Positions 1-8,652 of a stretch of DNA of 64,000 nucleotides are shown piece after piece (within the stretch, counting starts at the first letter, position 1; every line of letters starts with the position of its first letter). A model generated the notes under the pieces. It was not told where the DNA came from and searched no databases. It saw nothing but the letters and a program-made list of their open reading frames with translations. The translations under genes and the position numbers were made by a program. This DNA is from Fulvivirga sp. M361 (lineage in GTDB: Bacteria; Bacteroidota; Bacteroidia; Cytophagales; Cyclobacteriaceae), in contig NZ_VKDC01000001.1 in the NCBI RefSeq assembly GCF_007097395.1, forward strand, positions 302,739-366,738, read 5' to 3'.

Positions 1-107
1 ATAGAAAAGCATTGATATTAGCTGTTGAACTAAATTAGGCAATTTGACAAGACAAAGGACTCATCACTTACCAGGTTCTGCCCTTTCACCATATAACAGT
101 GTAAAAG

Positions 108-1247
108 TTATGTTAAGGTAAACGGTCTTTGGCTATAATAATTTCGGGAGAATAGCAGGATGGATAATACCAGGTTCAGAGGTATTATTACCCATAAAAG
201 ATCAAATAAGATTATGATAAATAATGCATTAAAAAGATAGAAAACAACATATAAAAATTTTCTGATATCCACACCAATGCTGTAAAGTACACTACGCAAT
301 AGCATTCCCGTACCCAGGTTAAAAAATAATAAAGTCACACCCGTAACCATATCAAACGTTATAAAAAACCAGGCGCACTCCGGGAGTGTCATCAGCAAAT
401 ACATAATACCCCAATCAAGATAAACCTTTCTTTTCCTATAAGGAAAGTTCATTGAAAAACTTAAATACAGCCTTTCAAAACGATAAGATTGATACAAAAG
501 AATAGTGTGTATAGTAACTACTCCCAGTACGGCAATACTTGCCGTCCGCAGGTCATCTTTAACATCATTAAGCAGATAAGCACTGGCGATGATCGTCCCC
601 CATGACAGGACTTTGGTAATCATAAAGGCTACTTTCATTTTTTCAACACAATGGTAGAGAAACAGGCTAAAAAAAGGCTTGGTCCAATGACTTACGAGTT
701 TTGAGAGGTTTGATTTTCTTTTCACGCGAACAGGTTCATTACTGTATTTCACATAAATCGCAGCGCTGACTATTACCAGGAAAAGTACATACAACATGAT
801 TATGACAGGAAGAAGATAATTACCAAGGATCGTGCCTACTACTATCGTAAATAATCCATACCCCACTAATGGCAGTGATATAACCCATTGCACCATCATC
901 CAGCTCTTAAACTGGTTAAACTTACTATAAGCGGTACCACTATACTGCAAGAATCGGTGTTCGGTCATCTTCACCTGTCCAAGTACATAGCTCCAGCTTT
1001 TAAAAGTAAAACCTAACCAAATAAGGAAAATCAACCCTGCTACCACGGGCGATTCAATGAATGCCATTACAACAGATAAATTAAGCAGTACTACTTCTTC
1101 AGGCGTAAAGTGAGTTTGATTTAAGACATTAATGAAAAGACAATATACAACGAGGGTAACCAATGAAAACAATAGCATCCCGGAATGCACGCGGTAGAAA
1201 CCAAAGGCAAATATTCTTACCAGGACAACGGTCAATGGTGATCGCAT
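108..1247 (-). CDS. ABC transporter permease-like multi-spanning membrane protein
   Basis: A 379-residue protein made almost entirely of hydrophobic segments, with roughly ten potential membrane spans and a charged cytoplasmic stretch near residues 165-190 (KYSNEPVRVKRKSNL). I recognise no specific family. The role comes from context: its ATG overlaps the stop codon of the upstream ABC ATPase as TGATG, a standard sign of translational coupling, so it is most likely the membrane partner of that ATPase. The ATPase type suggests an exporter rather than a binding-protein-dependent importer, and no substrate-binding gene is next to it. The substrate is unknown. About 107 bases at the left edge of the window contain no visible gene. 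Confidence 0.75.
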   Translation of the reverse strand: MRSPLTVVLVRIFAFGFYRVHSGMLLFSLVTLVVYCLFINVLNQTHFTPEEVVLLNLSVVMAFIESPVVAGLIFLIWLGFTFKSWSYVLGQVKMTEHRFLQYSGTAYSKFNQFKSWMMVQWVISLPLVGYGLFTIVVGTILGNYLLPVIIMLYVLFLVIVSAAIYVKYSNEPVRVKRKSNLSKLVSHWTKPFFSLFLYHCVEKMKVAFMITKVLSWGTIIASAYLLNDVKDDLRTASIAVLGVVTIHTILLYQSYRFERLYLSFSMNFPYRKRKVYLDWGIMYLLMTLPECAWFFITFDMVTGVTLLFFNLGTGMLLRSVLYSIGVDIRKFLYVVFYLFNALFIIILFDLLWVIIPLNLVLSILLFSRNYYSQRPFTLT

Positions 1248-1882
1248 CAGGCTTTAACCTTTATAGTTTGGTCTGCCACTAAAACTTCCCTGATAGTATT
1301 TAACCCTTTCACTTCTACTGGTTGGTGTGACGACAGCAAAAAGCTAATGCCTTCTTTTCTGTGTTTTTCCTCTATCCAGGCACAGAGTATCGCCAACGAT
1401 TTTTCATCCAGGGTGACCAAGGGCTCATCCAGTAATATAATTTCAGGCTTGCCAAGGAAAGCCAGTACAATGGATAGTTTTTTCAACATGCCACTGGAAT
1501 AGCTGCCCAACGGTTCATGTATATAGTCATTCATACTCATATGTTCTACAAAATACTCATGCTGGTTTATGGGTGCCTTTTTCGCTGACGAAAACAAGTT
1601 AACCATTTCCATACCAGTTAAAAACTCAGGAAATAAGGGCTCCGCTTCCGCAAAATTCACCCGTTGCTTATAGCCAACAGGCTGCTTTTTCAAGTCCATT
1701 TGATCATTCAGTATTATTCGTCCATCAAAAGAGAGAATGCCTGCCAATGCCCTGAGTAAAGTACTTTTACCTGATCCATTTTGTCCTTTGATCCAAAAAA
1801 TGCCTGGCGGAAGTTTCAGATAGTCTGTTTTTAAAACAGGTACGGACCCATATGATTTTCTAAATTTTACTAATTCCAGCAT
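1247..1882 (-). CDS. ABC transporter ATP-binding protein
   Basis: A single 211-residue nucleotide-binding domain. Visible motifs are Walker A GQNGSGKST near residue 34, an ABC signature variant YSSGMLKKLSI, Walker B EIILLDEPLVTLD, and the switch histidine in LLSSHQPVE. The signature lacks the usual Q/R (GMLKK), as often seen in small Bacteroidota exporter ATPases. It would drive transport through the permease encoded directly downstream, with which it shares a TGATG overlap. The two genes form a minimal pair. The substrate cannot be read from the sequence. Confidence 0.9.
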   Translation of the reverse strand: MLELVKFRKSYGSVPVLKTDYLKLPPGIFWIKGQNGSGKSTLLRALAGILSFDGRIILNDQMDLKKQPVGYKQRVNFAEAEPLFPEFLTGMEMVNLFSSAKKAPINQHEYFVEHMSMNDYIHEPLGSYSSGMLKKLSIVLAFLGKPEIILLDEPLVTLDEKSLAILCAWIEEKHRKEGISFLLSSHQPVEVKGLNTIREVLVADQTIKVKA

Positions 1883-2038
1883 AGAGCGTTTTTCATCTTA
1901 TCACGCGCTATAATGGTGTTTCCTAAAAGACGATTATTACAGGTTGCTTTCTTTTCTACCAGGAAAAGGAAGGATAAGCAAAGATTGGTCGGATAATATT
2001 TAAAAATTCGCTGGAAGAACTGAAGTTACGGCCGCGGC

Positions 2039-2536
2039 TTATTTCGTTGCCTTCTTAATAAGTTTAAATGCCCAATCGTAATGACTGGAAGTGGCAGATA
2101 CTAAATAAGCGCCCAGTGCGTTTGTTCCGGTCCACTTGTATCGTTGTCGTTCAAAAAGTTCTTCGTCACTATGCGATTGGATCAAGTCTTGAATTTTGGT
2201 GTAAGAGTCATTCAGTAATCTCCTCACTTCCATTAGTGGTGTATGACTATATTTCTTTTGGATCTCCCTGTTCAGGTCAGGAATGGTTCTCCAGTTATAT
2301 CCTTTGGCCGGGATATCAGGCTTATCCCCACGCATGCCCACAGTATACCAATCCAGTACCATCAAATGCCATTGGTGGAGATGAGCAAGCACATCCCTGA
2401 TATTTCTGTTGAGCATACCTTCAGGAAATTCTGCATTTTGTTGTTCTTCAGGAAAATTGTCTACAAACTCATTTAGCTTAGTAAAATTCTTCTGACTAAG
2501 TGCTAGGAGATCAGCTTTCGTAGTTGGTCTTGGCAT
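2039..2536 (-). CDS. ClbS/DfsB family four-helix bundle protein
   Basis: A 165-residue soluble protein beginning MPRPTTKADLLALS, with the pattern of the ClbS/DfsB branch of the DinB-like superfamily: an N-terminal helix, a central DVLAHLHQWH segment around residues 47-57, WYTVGMRG, and NWRTIPDLNR. The length fits the family, whose founding member ClbS protects colibactin producers. Most homologues are of unknown function, so only the fold-level call is safe. It stands alone on the minus strand, 156 bases upstream of the ABC ATPase gene in transcription order, and need not be in its operon. I see no nearby toxin or polyketide gene. Confidence 0.85.
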   Translation of the reverse strand: MPRPTTKADLLALSQKNFTKLNEFVDNFPEEQQNAEFPEGMLNRNIRDVLAHLHQWHLMVLDWYTVGMRGDKPDIPAKGYNWRTIPDLNREIQKKYSHTPLMEVRRLLNDSYTKIQDLIQSHSDEELFERQRYKWTGTNALGAYLVSATSSHYDWAFKLIKKATK

Positions 2537-2965
2537 GGTTCATTCTGTTAAATGGGTGAGTCAATTCTTATAAATAAATCTACTAAGATCATAAAACTTT
2601 GAAAATGACGGTTATCACAAATACGTAAGCCTGACTGGAGAGATTGCATGAGAAAAATCAATATTTATGAATTTCTAACACGCGGAGATTTTAAAGAGAC
2701 AATGATGATATAATTTAGAGAATGATCAAATGGCTGCACCAGTCTATCTCATTTTAAAATAGTTATCTCGATTCAATCTTTCAACTCATGACTAACCCAT
2801 TGATTTAAATTCAATTGAACGGGTCAATAAAGTTCTTAATAGTATCCAAATTATTGTTTTTCTAACATAAGCCATATTCACAACTGGTCTGATGAGTAAT
2901 GAAGTACTTTTGCAGAAAAGAATATCGGCGAACTTTTGGTAAACACATAGCTGGTATTTTTTATA
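2537..2965. other. gene-poor intergenic stretch
   Basis: About 430 AT-rich bases between the ClbS-like gene and the start region of the chelatase gene. A 62-codon minus-strand frame at 2792-2980 has no recognisable family features and I do not treat it as a gene. The right end may hold the promoter of the chelatase gene. I see no RNA gene, inverted repeat or riboswitch motif here; in particular there is no second cobalamin-riboswitch core. Confidence 0.5.
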
Positions 2966-2973
2966 TAGTTTTG
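2966..2973 (+). promoter_or_regulatory. possible -7 promoter element for the chelatase gene
   Basis: TAGTTTTG matches the Bacteroidota -7 consensus TAnnTTTG exactly. The nearest TTTG upstream (2935-2938) is about 27 bases away, longer than the usual 19-21, so the -33 match is poor. Transcription would begin near 2980, leaving about 40 bases before the conserved coding start around 3017-3026. It also places the in-frame TAG at 2966 outside the transcript. Confidence 0.3.
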
Positions 2974-3019
2974 TCAGCACTGTATATGTTTTAACTCTAT
3001 AGCGATCATTAGCCAGATA

Positions 3020-4738
3020 ATTTTTCCATACTCTGCCATAGTCGGGCAGGAAGATCTCAAATTGGCCCTTGAGCTGAACCTTGTGGACCCTGGTATTGGG
3101 GGAGTACTCGCCCTTGGTGATAAAGGGGCCGGCAAAACAACCATTGTACGTTCATTAAGTCAATTAATGTCCGGCACGGGAGAAGAGTTTAATTTCATCA
3201 ACTTACCCATTGGCGCGTCAGAAGACCGTGTTTTAGGTGCTGTAGACCTGGAAAAATTGATCAATGAAAGGAAACAGGAAGTACAAAAAGGTTTATTGAC
3301 ACAGGCGCATAAAGGCATCCTTTACATTGATGAGATCAACCTGCTCAATGATTACTTAACGGATGTTTTATTAGATGCTGCTGCTGTGGGGTGCTACCAC
3401 CTGGAGCGGGAAGGGCTTTCCATATGGCAACCCAGCCGGTTCTGCCTGGTAGGTACGATGAACCCCGAAGAAGGTGAGCTCAGGCCCCAGTTGCTGGACC
3501 GTTTTGGGCTATGTGTGGATATTGAAACACCAGGCGCCTTACCCATTCGAAAAGCGATCGTAAAAAGAAGGATACTTTTCGACCAGGACCCTCAAAAATT
3601 CTATAGTGAATACCTGGAAGAGGAAACCCGTTGTCGGGAAAGTATTATGAGCGCCAGGACAAAAGCGCTCGAAATGGAAACGGATGATGAACTTTACGAA
3701 CATGCCTGCAACCTGAGCATCCGATACCAGGTAGAGGGTATGAGAGCTGATATCCTGCTCATTAAAGCCGGTAAAGCCTATGCCGCATTGCAAGGAAAGA
3801 GCAGAGCTGAGCAGGAAGATATAGACAAAGTAGCCCCATTGGTTTTACGTCATCGTGCTAAAAACCCTCCAAAGAACAAGGACATAGATAATGACCAGAA
3901 CCCTCCAAACCAGGAGCAGGACCGGTATCCTAAAAACAATACTTCTCATAATCACCCCCTAAAACAGGACGAAGAGACATTAAATACAGAAAATGGGGCA
4001 AACGATCTCGAACATTTTCAAACCCGGGGCACCGATAAAAGTCTCCATTTTTTTCATAAAAAGACATCGGAGTCCAGCCGAAAAGGTCAGAAAGCGCTGG
4101 CCATGAACAGTAGGGTCAAGGCGGGGAATACCGGCCGGTCTGTCCGGGAAATAGATCACCGCCAATCTGTAAAAAACTATCTAGTAAAAGAAGAGTTCAA
4201 AGTTATCTACAAAACCCACGAACAGAGATCTAAAACGGCCATCTACTTCCTGGTAGACTCCAGTGGGTCAATGGCCCGGCACCACCAGGTAAGCTTTGTC
4301 AAAGGAGTGATCAGCAACACCATCTCCGAAAATAAAGGGAGACATATCACCTTCGCCACAATTGGCATGATCAACGGTTCGGCAGAGATCGTACAAACCG
4401 AGACACAAAACACCGATCAATTGATCCGGACATTGGAGGAATTCCGCACCGGGGGAAGGACCAGCCTTACGCATGGATTCCGTCAGGTCAGTTACCTGCT
4501 CAAAGATCAAACACATACAGCAAAACGTTGTTCGCTATTTATTCTGACTGATGGCAAGATAAACCAGGGAATTAGTGAGCACCTCAATCCTGTGGAAGAA
4601 GCTACAACTTACTTTCAACGCCATCTCAAAAAACTCGACACCGTTAGCGTTATTGATATGGAAAAGGGTTTTGTAAAACTGGGTAAAGCGGCAGAACTGG
4701 CCCGTAAACTCAACGCCAGATACCAGATTATTGAGTAG
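3020..4738 (+). CDS. fused ChlI/ChlD-type (AAA+ plus VWA) metal-chelatase subunit
   Basis: Resembles the fused ChlI-ChlD (BchI/BchD) subunit that in many genomes partners CobN to insert cobalt into the corrin ring with ATP hydrolysis. The N-terminal AAA+ module has Walker A GDKGAGKT, Walker B ILYIDEIN and the sensor region LVGTMNPEEGELRPQLLDRF. A charged, low-complexity linker follows, then a C-terminal VWA domain with MIDAS motif DSSGSM (about 4258-4275) and GGRTS. The first conventional start is TTG 3062, but the same frame is open back to 2969 and encodes the conserved family start PYSAIVGQEDLKLALELN. I therefore place the start at ATT 3020 (ATA 3017 is possible); neither is a usual start codon. 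cobN lies 8 kb downstream beyond the riboswitch. The fusion and CobN context make the cobalt role likely, but it remains an inference. Confidence 0.8.
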   Translation: MFPYSAIVGQEDLKLALELNLVDPGIGGVLALGDKGAGKTTIVRSLSQLMSGTGEEFNFINLPIGASEDRVLGAVDLEKLINERKQEVQKGLLTQAHKGILYIDEINLLNDYLTDVLLDAAAVGCYHLEREGLSIWQPSRFCLVGTMNPEEGELRPQLLDRFGLCVDIETPGALPIRKAIVKRRILFDQDPQKFYSEYLEEETRCRESIMSARTKALEMETDDELYEHACNLSIRYQVEGMRADILLIKAGKAYAALQGKSRAEQEDIDKVAPLVLRHRAKNPPKNKDIDNDQNPPNQEQDRYPKNNTSHNHPLKQDEETLNTENGANDLEHFQTRGTDKSLHFFHKKTSESSRKGQKALAMNSRVKAGNTGRSVREIDHRQSVKNYLVKEEFKVIYKTHEQRSKTAIYFLVDSSGSMARHHQVSFVKGVISNTISENKGRHITFATIGMINGSAEIVQTETQNTDQLIRTLEEFRTGGRTSLTHGFRQVSYLLKDQTHTAKRCSLFILTDGKINQGISEHLNPVEEATTYFQRHLKKLDTVSVIDMEKGFVKLGKAAELARKLNARYQIIE

Positions 4739-4968
4739 TCCTTTGACCATTAGATATTTTTCATAAATCAGGCTAAATAAAAGTGAAGAACTCATTTCAG
4801 GCTGCTTCTATCAAAAAACTTTATTCCCTCGGGCACTAAATTCCTGTGTTTCAGTGGGTATTTCAAAATCAGGTAAACGGGACCTCATTATAACACCCTT
4901 ACTATCAAAGTTTTATAAAATAAGGTAAAGCTGATAAAAATCACTTTGACATTTTTTTCCTGATTTTC

Positions 4969-5001
4969 TTTGTTATTCTAGCCATTTAGTAAATACCTTC
5001 A
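4969..5001 (+). promoter_or_regulatory. candidate promoter of the cobalamin operon
   Basis: TTTG at 4969-4972 is followed after 21 bases by TACCTTCA at 4994-5001, a partial match to the Bacteroidota -7 consensus TAnnTTTG. The expected transcription start, about 5006-5008, coincides with the first base of the riboswitch P1 stem at 5006. That agreement is the main support. Confidence 0.45.
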
Positions 5002-5005
5002 CGGC

Positions 5006-5246
5006 GATTTAGCGTCGTATCTTGTCGCATGAGTGCAAGATATGTTAAAAGGGAATCCGGTGAGAATCCGGAACAGTACCCGCTGCTGTAATCCCATGGT
5101 TGTAGTACAACCATCGTGTTTTCGAACTTCTTTTAGCCACTGCTCCGATACTAAATGGAGCGGGAAGGCTTTCGAAAACCGGGAAAGTCAGAAGACCTGC
5201 CTAAATCATTGAACTTAACGCTTTCGGGATTAAAAGCAGGAAGTAC
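5006..5246 (+). promoter_or_regulatory. cobalamin (adenosylcobalamin) riboswitch
   Basis: Aptamer 5006-5207 plus expression platform up to the ATG at 5247. Visible conserved elements, in order: GGGAATCCGGTGAGAATCC (5051-5069), CCCGCTGCTGTAA (5079-5091), GCCACTG (5136-5142), GGGAAGGC (5162-5169), and the B12 box AGTCAGAAGACCTGCC (5186-5202). A closing P1 stem is exact: GATTTAG 5006-5012 with CTAAATC 5201-5207. Downstream, GCTTT (5220-5224) and AAAGC (5234-5238) form a hairpin directly before an AGGAAG ribosome-binding-like sequence and the ATG. Its loop contains GGGATT (5226-5231), complementary to AATCCC at 5090-5095, as expected for the kissing interaction that masks translation when cobalamin is bound. 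There is no poly-T terminator, so control is probably translational. It should repress the uptake and synthesis genes downstream when B12 is plentiful. Confidence 0.95.
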
Positions 5247-6428
5247 ATGCAAAAAAACATTAGCTACATACTTGCCCGTATATGCCCTGGCCTCATCGCC
5301 GCGGTAACCTTGTTGTTTTCCTCCTGTGGTGCACAAAAGCGGGAACAGCCCTTAAGCAACAGAATTGCTATAAAACCACTAAAAAAGCTGGAAACTTCGT
5401 ATGCAGTAGGATTCGCCTTTGAGTACTATGACGGATTTAAACTATTGCATGTCCTATACCACTACAAACCAAAACAAGATACTGCTACCTATCTACTGCT
5501 TCCTGACAGTGCCCAGGTTCCTCCTACGTACGACGACCTGCCTGTAATTCGGACACCTATAAAAAAAGTAGTGCTCATGTCTACTACACAAGTAGCTCTT
5601 TTTGAAGCACTGGGAGCAGAAGATGTGATTGCCGGACTGCCTAACCCTGAATATCTCTGGAGTGAAAAAATATCCGAAATGGTCGAAAAAGGTAAGATAG
5701 CGGAAGTCGGAAGGGCAAATAATTTGAACCTGGAGCAAATGTTCAAGTTAAATCCTGATGTGGTGATGGCGGTGGGTTTCCCCGAACTGCAATACCAGAC
5801 TTACGGAGTATTGGAAGATTCAGGCATCCCGGTGATCTACAATGCCGAATGGCAAGAGCGGTCCATTTTAGGGCGGGCAGAATGGATAAAAGTAGCCGCT
5901 ATTCTCCTGGATGAAGAAGAGAAATGCAAAGAATTTTTCAGTCAATCAACAAAAACATACGATTCACTTAAACGACTCGCAAGCAGGGTTACCGAGAGAC
6001 CCCTGGTAATCAACAACCTTCCCCGCCGGGGTACCTGGTATGTGTCTGGGGGAAACAGCTATGTAGTAGAACTGATCCGTGATGCCGGTGGAAAGTACCC
6101 CTGGCTGGATAACGACAATACAGGGAGTATTTCTGTAGGTTTTGAAGAGATCTACCGTGTTGGTATCAAAGCGGATATCTGGCTCAACGCAGGACTGGCC
6201 CAAAGTAAGGAAGAAATTGCAGCCGCAGATGAGCGACTCACGGATTTCAACCCCTACAAAACCGGTGAGATCTATGTGAATACGAAGCGCTGGAAGCCTG
6301 ACAGAGGCAATGATTACTGGGAATCAGGCACCATCATGCCCCACCTGGTACTGGCGGATCTCATCCATATTCTCCATCCGGAGCTTTTACCCGGGCATGA
6401 CTTATTTTTCTATCAAAAAATTGAATGA
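5247..6428 (+). CDS. btuF: BtuF-like corrinoid substrate-binding lipoprotein (paralogue 1)
   Basis: A 393-residue class III (FecB/BtuF-type) periplasmic binding protein. The signal peptide ends in lipobox LFSSC with Cys27 as the lipidation site. The two-lobe fold shows in VVLMSTTQVALFEALGAEDVIAG (strand-helix of lobe 1), EQMFKLNPDVVM, and the C-terminal DYWESGTIMPHLVLADL. It is the first gene after the cobalamin riboswitch and sits directly before a FecCD permease and ATPase, so corrinoid capture for import is the natural role. An N-terminal insert of about 60 residues before lobe 1 (YAVGFAFEYYDG...) is shared with two paralogues at 22.6 and 23.8 kb. Alternative ligands such as haem or siderophores are not excluded by sequence alone, but the riboswitch argues for B12. 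Confidence 0.88.
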   Translation: MQKNISYILARICPGLIAAVTLLFSSCGAQKREQPLSNRIAIKPLKKLETSYAVGFAFEYYDGFKLLHVLYHYKPKQDTATYLLLPDSAQVPPTYDDLPVIRTPIKKVVLMSTTQVALFEALGAEDVIAGLPNPEYLWSEKISEMVEKGKIAEVGRANNLNLEQMFKLNPDVVMAVGFPELQYQTYGVLEDSGIPVIYNAEWQERSILGRAEWIKVAAILLDEEEKCKEFFSQSTKTYDSLKRLASRVTERPLVINNLPRRGTWYVSGGNSYVVELIRDAGGKYPWLDNDNTGSISVGFEEIYRVGIKADIWLNAGLAQSKEEIAAADERLTDFNPYKTGEIYVNTKRWKPDRGNDYWESGTIMPHLVLADLIHILHPELLPGHDLFFYQKIE

Positions 6429-6429
6429 G

Positions 6430-7509
6430 ATGCCGGAAGCACCAGCTTTAGAAGAGATCAAACTGCCCCGGTTGTTACCTAAAATAACCTTAACCATTGC
6501 GTTGATAGCGATCGTTTTCATCTTGCTCATTCTGGATCTGGCTTTAGGGTCCGTACATATTCCGTTCCATGAAGTGTTCAATATTTTAACCGGTAAGGGG
6601 TCGGAAAACATTGCCTGGTTGAAAATAATAGAAAGTATACGTCTACCTAAAGCCATGACGGCCATCCTGGCAGGAGTCGCCTTGTCGCTGAGTGGCTTAC
6701 AAATGCAAACCTTATTCCGGAATCCTCTGGCTGGGCCTTCCGTGCTCGGGATCACCGCAGGGGCCAGTCTGGGGGTAGCCATTGTCATGCTTGGCTCGGG
6801 CTATGTCACCACCAGCTATGCACTTCAACAGTTTGGTGTCAACGGGAGTTGGTTGATCATCACGGCCTCAACGTTGGGTTCCGCATTGATCTTTGTTATC
6901 GTTATGGGTGTTTCGTTGCGTATCCATGATAATGTGGTACTGTTGATCGTGGGGATCATGATCGCCAATGTCACGATAGCGGTGGTCAGTATCTGGCAAT
7001 ATTTCAGTGGACCTGAACAGATCCAGGACTACCTGATCTGGACGTTCGGCAGTCTTAGCGGTGTGACGCAACAGCATCTCAAGGTAATGTCTATAGCGGT
7101 TTCAGCAGGCATATTACTCACTTTTGCCTCCTCAAAATACCTCAACCTACTCTTACTGGGGGAAAACTATGCGAGGAGCATGGGATTGAATGTTCGGCTA
7201 GTCAAGGCATTGGTTATTTTCTCTACCAGCCTGATGGCCGGGGCCATTACCGGATTTTGCGGCCCCATCGGTTTTATAGGCATAGCCGTGCCTCATCTAA
7301 GCCGTTCTATTTTTAACACGTCGGACCATCGCGTACTGATCCCCATGAGCTGCCTGGTCGGCGCGGCACTTATGTTGGGATGTGATATCATCGCCCAATT
7401 ACCGGGAAGCCAAAGTATGCTGCCGATCAACTCCGTCACCTCGCTGGTAGGCTCTCCCGTAGTGATCTGGGTAATCCTGAAAAAGAGAAACCTTAAGGCA
7501 GCTTTTTAA
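6430..7509 (+). CDS. btuC: FecCD/BtuC-family ABC transporter permease
   Basis: A 359-residue inner-membrane permease with about ten spans. Family hallmarks are SIRLPKAMTAILAGVALSLSG near the N-terminus, NPLAGPSVLGITAGASLG, and GFCGPIGFIGIAVPHLSR, the segment that contacts the ATPase. I place the start at ATG 6430, one base after the btuF stop codon (6426-6428). An upstream in-frame ATG (6397) and an even earlier one would overlap btuF and add non-conserved residues. It would form the channel of the B12 importer together with the ATPase encoded 12 bases downstream and the binding proteins of this locus. Confidence 0.92.
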   Translation: MPEAPALEEIKLPRLLPKITLTIALIAIVFILLILDLALGSVHIPFHEVFNILTGKGSENIAWLKIIESIRLPKAMTAILAGVALSLSGLQMQTLFRNPLAGPSVLGITAGASLGVAIVMLGSGYVTTSYALQQFGVNGSWLIITASTLGSALIFVIVMGVSLRIHDNVVLLIVGIMIANVTIAVVSIWQYFSGPEQIQDYLIWTFGSLSGVTQQHLKVMSIAVSAGILLTFASSKYLNLLLLGENYARSMGLNVRLVKALVIFSTSLMAGAITGFCGPIGFIGIAVPHLSRSIFNTSDHRVLIPMSCLVGAALMLGCDIIAQLPGSQSMLPINSVTSLVGSPVVIWVILKKRNLKAAF

Positions 7510-7521
7510 TTCCGTGAAGCA

Positions 7522-8652
7522 ATGATCAACAACAGCCATACCATAAAAGAAAAAGACTTTAAAAACCACGGAAATGAAAGTCATGTAACCCCGTTGGTCC
7601 GCACGCATGACCTGGCCATAGGCTACCGGCGCAAAAAGCAGCACAAGATAGTGGCCCGGCATATCGACATTGCATTGCATCCGGGAGAGCTGGTTTGCTT
7701 GCTGGGACCGAACGGGTCCGGCAAATCTACACTCATGAGGACATTGGCCGGGATCCAACCCTCATTAAGCGGAGAGGTTCACCTCAAAAACCATCCCATC
7801 AAAGCATATAACCAAAAAAGACTATCCAAAGAATTGAGCCTGGTGCTCACGGAAAGACAGCAGACAGGCAATCTGAGTGTTTACAGTATTTTGACACTGG
7901 GAAGGTACCCCTATCTGAACTGGTTGGGCCAGTTGCAGGAAAAGGATAAAAACATCATAAAATGGGCCATCAGGGAAACAGGCATTGCTCCATTCATCAA
8001 TAGCCACATCGATAAGCTAAGCGACGGGGAAAAGCAAAAGGTGATGATTGCCCGGGCATTGATCCAGGAAACTCCTGTGATCATCCTGGACGAACCTACC
8101 GCCCACCTGGACCTGCCTAACCGCATCGGGATCATACGATTGCTGAAAAAAATGGCACGTGATACAGGAAAGGCCATCCTGCTTTCCACCCATGAACTCG
8201 ACCTGGCGCTACAAGCTGCAGACGCCATTTGGCTCATTATGCCTGATCAATCCCTGACAACAGGCGTTCCGGAAGACCTGGTGCTCAACGGGACCTTTGC
8301 CTCGGCCTTCCGAAAAGAGGGATTACAGTTTGACGACCAGACCGGCTCCTTCAAATTTCATGAGTGGGACGGGAAGAAAACAGTCGCCCTTCACGGAGGG
8401 AAAGCCACACGTATCTGGACAGTCAGGGCATTGGAACGGGAGGGATATGCCATAGCTTCCAAAGGAGACTTTAACATCGTGATCCGGGAGAATGGGGCAG
8501 ACACCATATGGCACATTGAGTATGAAGACAGGGCATATGAATTTTCCTTGCTGGAGCACGTCATTCAATTCTTGCGACACCCAGAGCATAGGGAAATAGC
8601 CGAAAACAATAGTATTTATTCTACCAAAACATTGGCATGGGAAAAGATCTAA
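7522..8652 (+). CDS. btuD: BtuD/FecE-type ABC ATPase with extra C-terminal domain
   Basis: A 376-residue protein. Residues about 25-265 are a complete importer ATPase: Walker A GPNGSGKST (62-70), signature LSDGEKQKVMIARAL, Walker B VIILDEPTAHLD, and switch histidine in LLSTHELD. Typical BtuD/FecE proteins end near residue 260. Here roughly 110 further residues follow (from about FHEWDGKKTVALHGG), containing WTVRALEREGYAI and a predicted alpha/beta arrangement I do not recognise. The neighbouring permease and binding protein make it the energy source of the corrinoid importer. Its 3' end overlaps the next gene by 16 bases. The role of the tail is unknown; regulation or corrinoid sensing is only a guess. 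Confidence 0.9.
   Translation: MINNSHTIKEKDFKNHGNESHVTPLVRTHDLAIGYRRKKQHKIVARHIDIALHPGELVCLLGPNGSGKSTLMRTLAGIQPSLSGEVHLKNHPIKAYNQKRLSKELSLVLTERQQTGNLSVYSILTLGRYPYLNWLGQLQEKDKNIIKWAIRETGIAPFINSHIDKLSDGEKQKVMIARALIQETPVIILDEPTAHLDLPNRIGIIRLLKKMARDTGKAILLSTHELDLALQAADAIWLIMPDQSLTTGVPEDLVLNGTFASAFRKEGLQFDDQTGSFKFHEWDGKKTVALHGGKATRIWTVRALEREGYAIASKGDFNIVIRENGADTIWHIEYEDRAYEFSLLEHVIQFLRHPEHREIAENNSIYSTKTLAWEKI

Noticed and set aside
2792..2980. 62-codon minus-strand frame upstream of the chelatase gene
   Set aside because: It overlaps the likely promoter of the chelatase gene, has no recognisable motif or coding-like composition, and reads through an AT-rich spacer.
4739..5005. Possible terminator or small gene between the chelatase gene and the riboswitch
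   Set aside because: No GC-rich hairpin with T-run and no credible frame was found in the 270 bases; only the promoter candidate at its right end was kept.
6310..6429. Upstream extension of the permease inside btuF
   Set aside because: The additional 40 residues are the shifted reading of the conserved btuF C-terminus and carry no permease features. ATG 6430 directly follows the stop codon.
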